A stretch of 64,000 bases of DNA from an uncultured Planctomycetia bacterium (GTDB lineage: Bacteria; Planctomycetota; Phycisphaerae; FEN-1346; JAACEH01). A program made the position numbers and the translations under genes. The DNA is taken from contig CAIYVX010000023.1 in assembly GCA_903929765.1 (NCBI GenBank), positions 1 through 64,000 on the forward strand, read 5' to 3'. How positions within the stretch are numbered: the stretch's first letter is position 1; each line of letters opens with the position of its first letter. Positions 17,284 through 28,345 of this stretch are shown here, piece after piece. The notes beneath the pieces are model-generated. The model was given only the letters and a program-made list of their open reading frames with translations, had not been told where the DNA came from and searched no databases.

Positions 17284-19791
17284 ATGCCTACTGTGAAACA
17301 GAAACGAATCGTTATCGTTGGCGGCGTGGCCGGCGGCGCGTCGGCCGCCACACGAGCCCGCCGGCTCTCCGAGGACGCCGAGATTACCCTCTTCGAGCGC
17401 GGCGAGCAGATCTCCTTCGCCAATTGCGGCATGCCCTACCACATCGGCGGCACCATCCCCGACCGCGACCAACTGCTCGTTCAGACGGCCGAGGGGCTGC
17501 GCAATCGCTATCGCATCGACGTGCGGACCCGCAGCGAGGTCCTGCGGATCGACCGGACCGGGCGGCAGGTTCAGGCGCGGAACCTGGACACGGGTGAGGA
17601 ATATTGGCAACCTTACGACGCTCTGATTCTGAGCCCCGGAGCCGAGCCGGTCCGCCCGCCGATTCCCGGGGCCACGAGCCCCCGCGTCTTCACCTTGCGC
17701 AGCCTGGCCGACATGGACCGCATCAAGCAGGTGATCGACGAGCAGCACCCTGAGCGGGCCGTAATCGTAGGCGGCGGCTACATCGGCCTGGAGATGGCCG
17801 AGGCGTTGCGGCACCGCAAGGTCGACGTCACTCTGGTCGAACTGGCTCCGCAGGTTTTCTCAGCGGCGGACCCCGAGATGGTCGCCCCGATTCAGCAGCA
17901 ACTGGAACTTCACGGCGTGGATCTGCGACTCGGCAGTTCTATTACCTCGATCCAGGAACTGCCGGCCGGCGGACTGCGCGTCTCCCTCAGCAACGGCGAG
18001 ACGGCCGACTGCGGCCTGGTGATTATGGCCATCGGCGTGCGTCCCGAGGTTAAGCTGGCCCGCGAGGCCGGCCTGGAGATCGGTCAGACTTCGGGCGGCA
18101 TCGTCGTGGACGCGCAGATGCGTACGAGCGATCCGCACATCTGGGCCGTCGGCGACGTCGTCGAAGGCCCCAACCTGGTCAGCGGACTGAAAGGCGTCAT
18201 GCCCCTGGCCGGGCCGGCCAACCGTCAGGGCCGCATCGCCGCCGACAATGCCCTGGGCGGTCGCAGCGTCTATGGCCAGAGCCAGGGCACCGCCATCTGC
18301 AAGGTCTTCGACCTGGCCATTGGCATCACCGGGCTGAGCGAACGCGCCCTCAAGCAGGCCGGCCGGACCTACGAGAAGGTTTACGTCCACCCATCCGATC
18401 ACGCGACATACTATCCCGGAGCCAGCCAACTCAGCCTCAAGCTGCTCTTCGACCCGAGCAACGGGAAGATTCTCGGCGGGCAGGTCGTCGGCGCGCACGG
18501 CGTCGATAAGAGGATCGACGTGCTGGCGGTAGCGATTCGCGCTGGCCTCACGGTCGACGACCTGAAGGACCAGGAACTGTCCTACGCGCCGCCCTATGGC
18601 TCAGCCAAGGATGCCCTGAACTACGCCGGGTTCGTGGCCTCGAATGTCATGGCGGGCTTGGTGCGTATCTGCCACGTCGAAGACGTCACGGCTCCGACGA
18701 AAAACCAGATGCTGCTCGATGTGCGCACGCCGGAAGAAGTGCAGGCCGGGACCATTCCCGGAGCGAAGAGCATCCCCATCGACGACCTGCGGCAACGGCT
18801 CGACGAACTGCCGCGCGACAAGGAAATTCTGGCCTTCTGCCGGGTCGGCCTGCGCGGCTACCTGGCCTGCCGGGTGCTCGAGCAGCGGGGCTTTCGCTGC
18901 CGCAACCTGACCGGCGGCTACCTGACTTACCAGGCCGCGGCGGGATTGCTCAAAGGTAAGAACTCGCCGACGAAGAAGGAGAAGAGCCAGGACTCGGGTG
19001 AAAAGGAGATCACGATGGACAAACAGAACACAGCCGCCAAATCAGCCGCGCCGGACGTAGTCCGCGAGATCGATTGCCGCGGGCTGCAATGTCCCGGCCC
19101 GATCATGCGGCTGAAGAATGAACTGGGTCAAGTGGCCGAGGGCCAATCGCTGCGTATTGTGGCCAGCGACCCCGGTTTCCCTGCCGATGTGGCCGCCTGG
19201 TGCCACAGTACGGGACACACACTTGTGGCCATTAAACCACAGGACGGTGCGTTCCAGGCCACGGTGCGCCGCTCCGCCAAACCCGCCACAGCCACAGCCG
19301 CAACAGACCTGACGCCAAAGGCTAACAAGAAGACCATGGTGGTCTTCAGTGGCGACTTCGACAAGGCCATGGCCGCTTTCGTCATCGCCAACGGGGCCGT
19401 GGCTATGGGGGGCGAGGTCACGATGTTCTTCACCTTCTGGGGGCTGAACATCCTGCGGCGTCCGGAAAAAGTGTCCGTCCGCAAGAACCTGATCGAGCGC
19501 ATGTTCGGCTGGATGATGCCGCGTGGGGCCGACCGGCTGGGCCTGTCGCAGATGAACATGGGCGGTATGGGCCTCCGCATGATCAAAGGCATCATGGCCC
19601 GCAAGGGCGTGGCCTCACTGCCGGAACTGATCAGTAGCGCCCGGCAGGCCGGGGTGCGGCTCGTCGCCTGTACTATGTCGATGGACCTGATGGGCATCCA
19701 CCACGAAGAACTGGTCGACGGCGTGGAGGAAGGCGGGGTGGCTACGTTCCTGGACAACGCCGAGGCCAGCAACGTCAACCTGTTCATCTGA
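17284..19791 (+). CDS. Four-domain CoA-disulfide/persulfide reductase: CoADR-rhodanese-TusA-DsrE
   Basis: The 835-residue protein is a fusion of four sulfur-handling modules. Residues 1-450 form an FAD/NAD(P)H reductase (IVGGVAGGASAA dinucleotide motif; redox Cys in ISFANCGMPYHIGG at about 47; ATED-like AVGDVVE). Residues 465-560 are a rhodanese domain with its active cysteine in AFCRVGLRGY. Residues 595-665 are a TusA/SirA domain (DCRGLQCPGPIMRLKNEL). Residues 680-835 are a DsrE/DsrF-like domain ending in VRLVACTMSMDLMGI. The enzyme probably reduces polysulfide or CoA-persulfide and relays sulfane sulfur between its own cysteines. GGAGGAGG precedes the ATG. The combination is known in other bacteria, so it is rare rather than new. 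Confidence 0.93.
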   Translation: MPTVKQKRIVIVGGVAGGASAATRARRLSEDAEITLFERGEQISFANCGMPYHIGGTIPDRDQLLVQTAEGLRNRYRIDVRTRSEVLRIDRTGRQVQARNLDTGEEYWQPYDALILSPGAEPVRPPIPGATSPRVFTLRSLADMDRIKQVIDEQHPERAVIVGGGYIGLEMAEALRHRKVDVTLVELAPQVFSAADPEMVAPIQQQLELHGVDLRLGSSITSIQELPAGGLRVSLSNGETADCGLVIMAIGVRPEVKLAREAGLEIGQTSGGIVVDAQMRTSDPHIWAVGDVVEGPNLVSGLKGVMPLAGPANRQGRIAADNALGGRSVYGQSQGTAICKVFDLAIGITGLSERALKQAGRTYEKVYVHPSDHATYYPGASQLSLKLLFDPSNGKILGGQVVGAHGVDKRIDVLAVAIRAGLTVDDLKDQELSYAPPYGSAKDALNYAGFVASNVMAGLVRICHVEDVTAPTKNQMLLDVRTPEEVQAGTIPGAKSIPIDDLRQRLDELPRDKEILAFCRVGLRGYLACRVLEQRGFRCRNLTGGYLTYQAAAGLLKGKNSPTKKEKSQDSGEKEITMDKQNTAAKSAAPDVVREIDCRGLQCPGPIMRLKNELGQVAEGQSLRIVASDPGFPADVAAWCHSTGHTLVAIKPQDGAFQATVRRSAKPATATAATDLTPKANKKTMVVFSGDFDKAMAAFVIANGAVAMGGEVTMFFTFWGLNILRRPEKVSVRKNLIERMFGWMMPRGADRLGLSQMNMGGMGLRMIKGIMARKGVASLPELISSARQAGVRLVACTMSMDLMGIHHEELVDGVEEGGVATFLDNAEASNVNLFI

Positions 19792-19817
19792 TGATGTGAC
19801 CTGACGGAAAGAACCAA

Positions 19818-22154
<2,337 letters not shown>

Positions 22155-22200
22155 ATAGGCGTGAAAACTGAGCCATGGAGAGTCGTGGACCGACCGCGAG

Positions 22201-22503
22201 ATGGAGCACAAGTTGGCCGATGCGAAAAAGATGGTGGAGGCGATCGGCGAGTTTGGCAGTCTACTCGCCTCCAGGAAACAGGCTGACGGTCCGGCCGGCC
22301 GCAGATCCAGTTCGACGCCTGAACCGGAGTCGGCCGCCGATGAAGAGCTGATCCCGTTGGGCTCGCGCGAGCCCACGAGCCAGAAGCTCGTCTTGTCGTC
22401 CCGGAAGATCCTGTCCACGGCCGGACTCTTCAGCGAACTGCACGCGGAAAGGATGCCTCTCTATGTTCTTCTTTCTACTGCTCTCCGGCTCTATCAGCAA
22501 TAA
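22201..22503 (+). CDS. Small hypothetical protein at the end of the copper operon
   Basis: The frame gives 100 residues with a helical start (MEHKLADAKKMVEAIGEFGSL), a Ser/Pro-rich middle and a hydrophobic end (MPLYVLLSTALRLYQQ). An intrinsic terminator begins three bases after its stop codon, which supports translation. No RBS is obvious, and competing frames exist. No family is recognised. Confidence 0.4.
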   Translation: MEHKLADAKKMVEAIGEFGSLLASRKQADGPAGRRSSSTPEPESAADEELIPLGSREPTSQKLVLSSRKILSTAGLFSELHAERMPLYVLLSTALRLYQQ

Positions 22504-22506
22504 ATA

Positions 22507-22530
22507 AAGCCGACTTTCGTCGGCTTTTTT
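22507..22530 (+). terminator. Intrinsic terminator after the copper operon
   Basis: AAGCCGAC, a TTTC loop and GTCGGCTT form a perfect eight-base-pair stem followed by a T run. Confidence 0.9.
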
Positions 22531-22531
22531 A

Positions 22532-22565
22532 TTGCTGGTCTGGGTGACTATACGGAGTTCGAACC
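22532..22565. repeat. tRNA-end-like repeat copy after a terminator
   Basis: TTGCTGGTC follows the terminator. The stretch from 22536 reads TGGTCTGGGTGAC, 12 of 13 identical to the reversed 3' end of the tRNA-Pro gene at 36.5 kb (TGGTCGGGGTGAC), and continues to TACGGAGTTCGAACC. A related copy follows another terminator at 25.6 kb. It may be a decayed attachment site. Confidence 0.45.
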
Positions 22566-22893
22566 AAACCGCGTTTCTGATGAAATAATGCCGTTTTTGG
22601 TCTCGGACTTCCTTGATATGCCCGAGCTACCTGTTCGGGGGGTGTGCCTTGAAGCAGCCTGCGGGGCAGGCAGGGCACCCGGCAATCGCACCTGTCGTCC
22701 TGCGGTCAATCCGCATACCTTAAGAGATGGTGGTCGTTTTCCGGGTCGGCCAACCCGCTTGGGCGGCGGTCGTGAAAACATGTTGCTGCCTTTTCCTCTT
22801 GCTTCTGAACGGGAATGGACGTAAGGTTCAAGATAAGCCTTAGATGTGAAGGTGATTTGGCGCAGACCGCGCCGGCCGCATAAGGAGAAAACC
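22566..22893. other. Gene-free stretch before the DUF883 gene
   Basis: Open frames here are short and have no RBS or recognisable family. One feature is a CCTGCGGGGCAGG-type hairpin near 22.66 kb. AAGGAG for the next gene lies at the right end. Confidence 0.4.
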
Positions 22894-23193
22894 ATGACCA
22901 AGATCGATTACGAAGCCAAGATTGTGACACTCGAGACCGAACTCCGGAAATTGCGGCATGCCCTCGCCGGAAGGGATGGGCACGCTGATGATGACGACAG
23001 CCCCATCCAGGCCAGCTTCGCCGAGGCTGCCGAGCGCATCAAGGAGGCCCTCGGCGGCGTTCGCGACACCAGCAAGAAGGCCGCCCATACCGTCGAGACC
23101 AAGATCCAGGACCATCCCTGGATCAGCGTCTTGGCGGCGACCGGCGTCGGCCTGCTCCTGGGTAGCCTGCTCTTCAGAAGGCGAGGCGACTGA
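22894..23193 (+). CDS. DUF883 (ElaB/YqjD-like) membrane-anchored protein
   Basis: The 99-residue protein is helical with charged heptads (IVTLETELRKLRHAL), a segment typical of the family (FAEAAERIKEAL..VRDTSKKAAHTVETKIQDHPW) and one C-terminal membrane helix with glycines (AATGVGLLLGSLLF) ending in basic residues. ElaB/YqjD proteins anchor at the inner membrane and can bind ribosomes in stationary phase. AAGGAG precedes the ATG. It is the first gene of a three-gene group. Confidence 0.88.
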   Translation: MTKIDYEAKIVTLETELRKLRHALAGRDGHADDDDSPIQASFAEAAERIKEALGGVRDTSKKAAHTVETKIQDHPWISVLAATGVGLLLGSLLFRRRGD

Positions 23194-23194
23194 A

Positions 23195-23470
23195 TTGCTC
23201 AACGAAATTCTTTCCCTCCTGGTTGACCTCGTCCATGCCCAGGTCAGGTCGGTGGAGCGGCGCTGGCAGCGCTTTTGCATCGCCCTCATTCTGATCCTGG
23301 CTGCCGGCCTGGTCGCCGTGCTGGCCGTGGCTATTCTGGCTTTCGCCCTGTTCGCCTTCCTGACGGTGAACGCCAAGCTCGGCCTGCCTTTGGCGGCCGT
23401 CCTGACGGCCGTGGCCTTGGGCGGCGTGATCCTCCCGGTACTGCTGATCGCCCGGTCGCTGCTGCGCTGA
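23195..23470 (+). CDS. YqjE-like membrane protein (holin-X superfamily)
   Basis: The 91-residue protein starts at a TTG one base after the stop of the DUF883 gene, with AAGGCGAGG upstream. It has an N-terminal amphipathic helix (LLNEILSLLVDLVHAQVRSVERRW) and two transmembrane helices separated by LTVNAKLG. DUF883 and YqjE genes are neighbours in many bacteria. An ATG further upstream in the same frame lies inside the DUF883 gene and was not used. Confidence 0.8.
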   Translation: MLNEILSLLVDLVHAQVRSVERRWQRFCIALILILAAGLVAVLAVAILAFALFAFLTVNAKLGLPLAAVLTAVALGGVILPVLLIARSLLR

Positions 23471-23522
23471 ACGCCGACGGCCGGTCGGCTTACCCGGCAG
23501 AAAATGTCTGGAGGACTCTGTC

Positions 23523-25544
23523 CTGAGGCAAAAGAGTGTCCGTTCGATCAGGTCGTCGCCTGTCATCACGGTCGCGGCCGCCTGTGTGGTCGTGGCCGCG
23601 CTCTACTATGCCCGCGATGTCCTCATTCCCTTGGCCTTGGCGGTCCTGCTGGCCTTCCTGCTTAACCCGCTGGCCAGCCTGCTGGAGAAGTGGCGTCTCG
23701 GGCGTGTGGCCCCGGCCTTTCTGGCGGTGCTGCTGGCCATGAGCGTGGTCGGTCTGTTGGGCTGGCTGGTGGAGACCCAGTTCGTCGAAGTGGCCAACAA
23801 ACTGCCCGCCCTCCAGGACGAGATTCACCGCAAGGTCGTCGACCTCCGCAGTTGGTCCGGGGAGTTCGGCCAGGCCACCAGAAACGTCGAGAAGACGGTC
23901 CGCGAGGCGGCTGTTCCCTCGAGCGATCAAGCCGCGGCCACCACCTCAACCCCCGGTCTCACCCCTGTGCCGCAGCCGCCCTTCTCCCACCCGGGCGTGC
24001 CCGCCCTGCCGCAGGTCAGTCCGCTAAACCCGCTCCCCGTCCGCATCTACCCAGAGCCTCTCCCACCCGCCGACAGCGTCACACAACTCTTCATGCACAC
24101 GCCGCGTCATTTGGCTACCGCCGGCCTGGTCCTCGTCTTTACCATCTTCATGCTCTTGAAACGCGAGGACCTGCGCGACCGCATCCTCCGGCTGGTCAGC
24201 CACGGCCGAGTCAACTTTTCCACTCAGGCGGTCGATGACGCCGGAGCCCGTATCAGCCGCTACCTGCTCAAACAGTTGTTCATCAACACCGCCTACGGCC
24301 TGACCGTCGCCCTGGGACTGTGGATCATCGGCCTCACCCTCGGCGCCGCCGAAGGCGGCTTCCCCAACGTGCTGCTCTGGGGATTCCTCTGCGGGGTCTT
24401 GCGCTTCGTCCCCTACGGCGGGCCGGTGCTTGGAGCGATCTTCCCGCTGGCCATCGCTTTCGGCTTTTTCCACAGCAACACCGTCTTCCTGGCCGCCCTG
24501 CTGCTGTTCGTCGGGATCGAGATCGTCGTCAGCCAGTTCATCGAACCGCTCCTTTACAGTTCCAGCACCGGCATCTCCGCCTTGGCCGTGCTCATCTCGG
24601 CCATCTTCTGGACCACGGTCTGGGGCGTCACCGGCCTGCTGCTTTCGGTGCCGCTGACCGTGCTCCTGGTGGTCCTGGGCAAGTACGTTCCACAACTGAA
24701 GTTCCTGGAAATTCTTCTGGGCGACGAACCGGTTCTGGAGCCCGCAGAGCGGATCTACCAGCGGCTGTTGGCCCTGGACCAGGAGGAAGCCGTCGAACTG
24801 GCCCAGGCCTACGTCAAAGACCATTCCGTGGAGGCCCTCTACGACGAGGTACTCATACCCGTCCTGACTATGACGGCGCGCGACAGCACCCGCGGCAGGG
24901 TCGACGACCGCCGCGAGCGGTTCATCCACCAGAGCCTCCGCGCGATCATCGAAGAGCTGGGCGAAACACCGCCCCCACCCCCGCCGCCCGAGGAACCGCC
25001 ACCGTTTCAGACGCCCGCCAACGGAAAGCCGGAAGAGACCCCACCGGAACCATCCGGCAAGCCGCTGGAACCACCGGTGGTCCGGGTTCAGGCGCCGCTG
25101 GGCGGCACGGCCAACGTCCTGGTCCTTCCGGCCGGGGAAGAGGCGGACGAAATCGCCGGCCTGATGCTCGCCCAACTGCTGGCCGGCCGGGGCTACGGTG
25201 CGACCGTCTCCTCGGCCTCGGCCCTGGTCGGCGAAGTCCTGGCCCTGGTCGAGCAACGGCAGGCCCACGTCGTCTGCATATCCGCCATACCGCCGGGCTC
25301 CGTAACCCGGGCCCGCTACCTCTGCAAGCGGTTGCACGAGAAATACCCGGACCTGAGGATCATCGTCGCTCTGTGGTCCTTCCGCGGCGAACTGGCGCCG
25401 ACCAACAGTCGGCTAGCTCTGACCGCACCCGGACAACTGGTCATTAACTTGCGAGATGCCCAGGAATGCATTGACCATTTGGCCCAGCCCGTCTTTGTGG
25501 CCGGACAAGCTGCCGCGAACAAACCAGTCGGCCCGCCCTCGTGA
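23523..25544 (+). CDS. AI-2E/PerM family permease with extra C-terminal domain
   Basis: The core (about residues 25-400) has the eight-helix AI-2E family layout, with ALYYARDVLIPLALAVLLAFLLNPL near the start, a periplasmic loop with a Pro-rich stretch, and FLCGVLRFVPYGGPVLGAIFPL. A segment with DQEEAVELAQAYVKDHSVEALYDEVLIP follows, then a polyproline linker (about 482-500). The C-terminal 140 residues look like a Rossmann-type, cobalamin-binding-like fold (ANVLVLPAGEEADEIAGLMLAQLLAGRGYGATV). Family members export autoinducer-2, indole or ions. The only good RBS (GGAGGA) points to a rare CTG start, which was used; the first GTG is 63 bases later. Confidence 0.85.
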   Translation: MRQKSVRSIRSSPVITVAAACVVVAALYYARDVLIPLALAVLLAFLLNPLASLLEKWRLGRVAPAFLAVLLAMSVVGLLGWLVETQFVEVANKLPALQDEIHRKVVDLRSWSGEFGQATRNVEKTVREAAVPSSDQAAATTSTPGLTPVPQPPFSHPGVPALPQVSPLNPLPVRIYPEPLPPADSVTQLFMHTPRHLATAGLVLVFTIFMLLKREDLRDRILRLVSHGRVNFSTQAVDDAGARISRYLLKQLFINTAYGLTVALGLWIIGLTLGAAEGGFPNVLLWGFLCGVLRFVPYGGPVLGAIFPLAIAFGFFHSNTVFLAALLLFVGIEIVVSQFIEPLLYSSSTGISALAVLISAIFWTTVWGVTGLLLSVPLTVLLVVLGKYVPQLKFLEILLGDEPVLEPAERIYQRLLALDQEEAVELAQAYVKDHSVEALYDEVLIPVLTMTARDSTRGRVDDRRERFIHQSLRAIIEELGETPPPPPPPEEPPPFQTPANGKPEETPPEPSGKPLEPPVVRVQAPLGGTANVLVLPAGEEADEIAGLMLAQLLAGRGYGATVSSASALVGEVLALVEQRQAHVVCISAIPPGSVTRARYLCKRLHEKYPDLRIIVALWSFRGELAPTNSRLALTAPGQLVINLRDAQECIDHLAQPVFVAGQAAANKPVGPPS

Positions 25545-25600
25545 TCCCGGCCACCGCTTGTCGGGGTATTCTTTGAAGCAACCAGTCATTTAATAAAGAA

Positions 25601-25625
25601 AGCCGCCATTTCTGGCGGCTTTTTT
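25601..25625 (+). terminator. Intrinsic terminator after the AI-2E permease gene
   Basis: AGCCGCCA, loop TTTC, and TGGCGGCT form a perfect stem followed by five T. Stem and loop design equals that of the terminator at 22.5 kb. Confidence 0.9.
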
Positions 25626-25626
25626 G

Positions 25627-25745
25627 TTGCTGGTCGGGTAGTCGGGCCGAAGTTTGAACCGACGGTCATCGAGTTTATCAAAGCCTGCGACGGCGACCGG
25701 CCGTATCTCGCGGCTGGCAAACAGGTTCTGGTCCAGCCGGCTTGA
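25627..25745. repeat. Repeat copy with tRNA-end-like start and KFEPTVIEFIKAC coding remnant
   Basis: TTGCTGGTCGGGTAGTC follows the terminator and leads to GAAGTTTGAACCGACGGTC. The plus-strand frame then reads FEPTVIEFIKACDGDRPYLAAG and stops at 25745. It matches the fragment at 8.43 kb over about 40 bases with mainly third-position changes, which points to a once-coding repeated gene. Confidence 0.5.
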
Positions 25746-25843
25746 TATTTCAGGCCATAGCATTGCGGCACGCCATCGGCAGCGTGACGCACGTCGGCGC
25801 TAAGTAGATTTGTGGATGCCGCTTCACGCCGTTTTTTTTGCTT

Positions 25844-25871
25844 TTGCAGTGATTTTGTATTAGAATATAAG
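25844..25871 (+). promoter_or_regulatory. Promoter of the first PEP-CTERM/HAF gene
   Basis: TTGCAG and TATAAG are 16 bases apart. An inverted repeat ATAAG/CTTAT overlaps the -10 box and the predicted start point and could be an operator. Confidence 0.6.
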
Positions 25872-25886
25872 TCATAGGGCTTATCT

Positions 25887-25991
25887 GGGCGGCGGGGGCC
25901 GTCCGACATGAGCAGTACGCATCCGGGGATTGCGGTTCGATACGCGCCAGGTCTAGGCGCTGTGCCGAGGACCGCAGTCCACGGTTTTTTT
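25887..25991 (+). ncRNA. Structured leader RNA ahead of the PEP-CTERM genes
   Basis: Two stem-loops follow the promoter. The first is GGGCGGC-GGGG-GCCGTCC. The second is a nine-pair stem GGATTGCGG/CCGCAGTCC (25927-25935 with 25972-25980) enclosing an inner GCGCC/GGCGC hairpin, and it is followed after four bases by seven T. The layout is that of an attenuator or riboswitch expression platform. It does not match a riboswitch class I can recall by eye. Confidence 0.45.
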
Positions 25992-26068
25992 GCGCTGTTG
26001 CTGCAATGGATTGCGGGACATACAATGTGAGGGATCAATAGGGCCTACATCGTAGGGGAGGACTGCTC

Positions 26069-27139
26069 ATGTCCACGTTGCGCATCGCTCTTGCTGTCAC
26101 CGTTCTTGCGGCCGCCTTGTGTTCGCCTGCTGCCGCCGCAGCCTACACCGTCACCGACTTGGGGCAGGGCCAAGCTTACGGTATCAACAGTTCCGGCGAG
26201 GTTGTTGGCACCTTCGGCCTCTACAACGGCGGCGTAACGACCCCCCTTGGAGGCACGGCCTACGGCATCAACGATTCCGGGCAAGTCGTTGGTACCTTTG
26301 GCCTGTATAGTGGAGGCGCAACAATCGGCCTTGCAGGAACGGGCTACGCTATCAATAACGCTGGGTATGTGGTCGGACAGAACAGTGGCCAAGGGCAGGC
26401 TTACGTCTACAATATCAACGACAGAAGGACATACGGTCTTGGAACTCTGGGCGGTGCGACAAGCTGCGCCTATGGCATAAACAGCGCGGGACAGGTTGTC
26501 GGCGGGTCACTCCCGGCGAACAGCGGTGGTTATCCCAATTTGCCGAACCCATTCACCTGCACGACCACGACCTACCGAGGCCATATTATTGGATCAACCA
26601 TGACGAACCTTTTGACATATACTAGCCTTCCAAGCTTCGATTACCAATATTGGCCGAGCCAGGCCCAAGGAATAAACAACGCCGGGACGATTGTCGGCTA
26701 CATGTACGATTCCAACTTCATCGCCTTCCAATACAGCAACGGAGCTTTGACAGTCCTCGGAACGCTTGCCGGGTTGAATCCCCCCGAAGGGGCACCCGTT
26801 TGGTGCGGATACAGCTATGCTGAAGCAATAAACAACGCCGGTCAGATAGTGGGTGCCAGTACGCCGGGGAGTAGTGAACAAGCATACTTTGGACCATTAC
26901 ATGCCTTCATCTACGACAATGGTGTTATGACCGACCTCAACAATCTCATCGATCCGACCTTGGGCTGGACGCTTGAATATGCCCAGGCAATAAACGACAA
27001 CGGCCAAATCGTCGGCTACGGAATCGGCCCGGACGGCAACACTGACGCTTTTCTTCTGACGCCGACTCCCGAACCGGCCACGATGAGTCTGCTAGCCGTG
27101 GGGCTGGCCGCACTGGTGGCGCGGCGCAGGCGAAGTTGA
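26069..27139 (+). CDS. PEP-CTERM exported protein with HAF-type repeats (first copy)
   Basis: The 356-residue protein has a signal peptide (LRIALAVTVLAAALCSPAAAA) and about seven repeats of the form YGINxxGQVVG, the HAF/extracellular repeat pattern that probably builds a beta-propeller. It ends with the PEP-CTERM sorting signal: EPATMSLLAVGLAALVARRRRS. Such proteins are processed by an exosortase and placed in the envelope or extracellular matrix. GGAGG lies upstream of the ATG. No exosortase gene is in the window. Confidence 0.9.
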   Translation: MSTLRIALAVTVLAAALCSPAAAAAYTVTDLGQGQAYGINSSGEVVGTFGLYNGGVTTPLGGTAYGINDSGQVVGTFGLYSGGATIGLAGTGYAINNAGYVVGQNSGQGQAYVYNINDRRTYGLGTLGGATSCAYGINSAGQVVGGSLPANSGGYPNLPNPFTCTTTTYRGHIIGSTMTNLLTYTSLPSFDYQYWPSQAQGINNAGTIVGYMYDSNFIAFQYSNGALTVLGTLAGLNPPEGAPVWCGYSYAEAINNAGQIVGASTPGSSEQAYFGPLHAFIYDNGVMTDLNNLIDPTLGWTLEYAQAINDNGQIVGYGIGPDGNTDAFLLTPTPEPATMSLLAVGLAALVARRRRS

Positions 27140-27168
27140 ACATCAGACATCTTTGCGGAGGGCTGCTC

Positions 27169-28119
27169 ATGGTTACGTTGCGCATCGCTCTTGCTGTCAC
27201 CGTTCTTGCGGCCGCCTTGTGTTCGCCTGCTGCCGCCGCCGTGGCCTACACCGTCACGGACCTGGGGCCGGGCAATGCCCGGGGCATCAACGACGCCGGG
27301 CAAGTCGCCGTAGCGTACGCGGTCAATGGCTGGGTTTACAATAGCAGTAATGGCACGACGACATACCTCATCGACGGCGCTGCGTGCGCCATCAACAATC
27401 CGGGCCAAGTAGCCGGGGGGATGCCTGGGTGGGCCCCACCTTTCATCTATAGTAATGGAGCGTACACTTGGTTGCCGACGGGGAATAATTACGGCTATGC
27501 GAACGGCATCAACAACGCCGGCCAGGCCGTCGGCAGCTACTATCCGTCCGGTTACCCCGGCACCTCCTACGCCTTCCTTTATAGCAACGGGCAGCTAACC
27601 AACCTCGGGTCCGGTACTGCGTGGGGCATCAATAATTCGGGGCAGATTGCCGGGCAGAACGGGGCCGGCGATGCCTTCATCCGTAGTGGTGGCAAGACGA
27701 CCGACCTTGGGGCGGGGGCCGCTTATGCAATAAATGACTCCGGCGTGGCCGTAGGGCAAAACGGGGCGGGCGATGCCTGCATCTGGGTTGGTGGTGCGAT
27801 GACCGACCTCGGCTTTGCGGGCTGTGCCTACGGGATAAACGGGGTCGGCCAGGTCGTCGGAGGGAATGGCACAGGAGCCTTCCTCTACAGCGGCGGGGTG
27901 ATGACGAATCTTAACACACTCATTGATCCGGTATCCGGCTGGACGCTCGAATGTGCCTATGGCATAAACGATAACGGCCAGATTTGCGGGTACGGCAGGG
28001 AAACAGCAGGCCCCATGATGGGGAGTACGGAGGGCTTTCTGTTGACGCCGGAGCCGGCCACGATGGGCCTGCTCGGCCTCGGCCTGGCCGCGCTGATCGC
28101 CCGCCGCAAACGCAAGTAA
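27169..28119 (+). CDS. PEP-CTERM exported protein with HAF-type repeats (second copy)
   Basis: The 316-residue paralogue follows after 29 bases. Its signal-peptide DNA is identical to that of the first copy over about 60 bases, whereas the repeat region has diverged. It carries repeats such as AWGINNSGQIAGQNGAG and ends in EPATMGLLGLGLAALIARRKRK, a second PEP-CTERM signal. The ATG was chosen because GGAGGG lies nine bases upstream; a TTG further upstream is in frame but lacks an RBS. Confidence 0.9.
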   Translation: MVTLRIALAVTVLAAALCSPAAAAVAYTVTDLGPGNARGINDAGQVAVAYAVNGWVYNSSNGTTTYLIDGAACAINNPGQVAGGMPGWAPPFIYSNGAYTWLPTGNNYGYANGINNAGQAVGSYYPSGYPGTSYAFLYSNGQLTNLGSGTAWGINNSGQIAGQNGAGDAFIRSGGKTTDLGAGAAYAINDSGVAVGQNGAGDACIWVGGAMTDLGFAGCAYGINGVGQVVGGNGTGAFLYSGGVMTNLNTLIDPVSGWTLECAYGINDNGQICGYGRETAGPMMGSTEGFLLTPEPATMGLLGLGLAALIARRKRK

Positions 28120-28136
28120 TCTTGCCGCCTCTTTAC

Positions 28137-28190
28137 GCGAGGAAGATTCTTTGGCGGGCTTCATCCCCCCAGGAATCTTCCTCGCTTCTT
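28137..28190 (+). terminator. Long-stem terminator after the PEP-CTERM pair
   Basis: GCGAGGAAGATTC and GAATCTTCCTCGC form a perfect 13-base-pair stem with a 23-base loop, followed by TTCTTTTA. Confidence 0.75.
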
Positions 28191-28345
28191 TTATGCCTTA
28201 TGGCCGGAGCCATGCCATGCCCGCGGGCATGGTTAGAACAGTTAAGGTTGGGGCGTCCCCCCGGCCGTCGGGCCGCCCGTAAGGGTTTTCGGGTGGTCTG
28301 GAGCGAAACCCGGCCCGGACCCTTCGCCTTTGCTCATGGCAAGCG

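Noticed and set aside
22536-22565. Possible tRNA gene
   Set aside because: Only an acceptor-like and T-loop-like stretch is present; the T-stem does not pair and no anticodon arm follows, so it is kept only as a repeat or attachment-site remnant.
24024-25337. A 437-codon minus-strand frame
   Set aside because: It is antisense to the AI-2E permease gene and has no recognisable domain.
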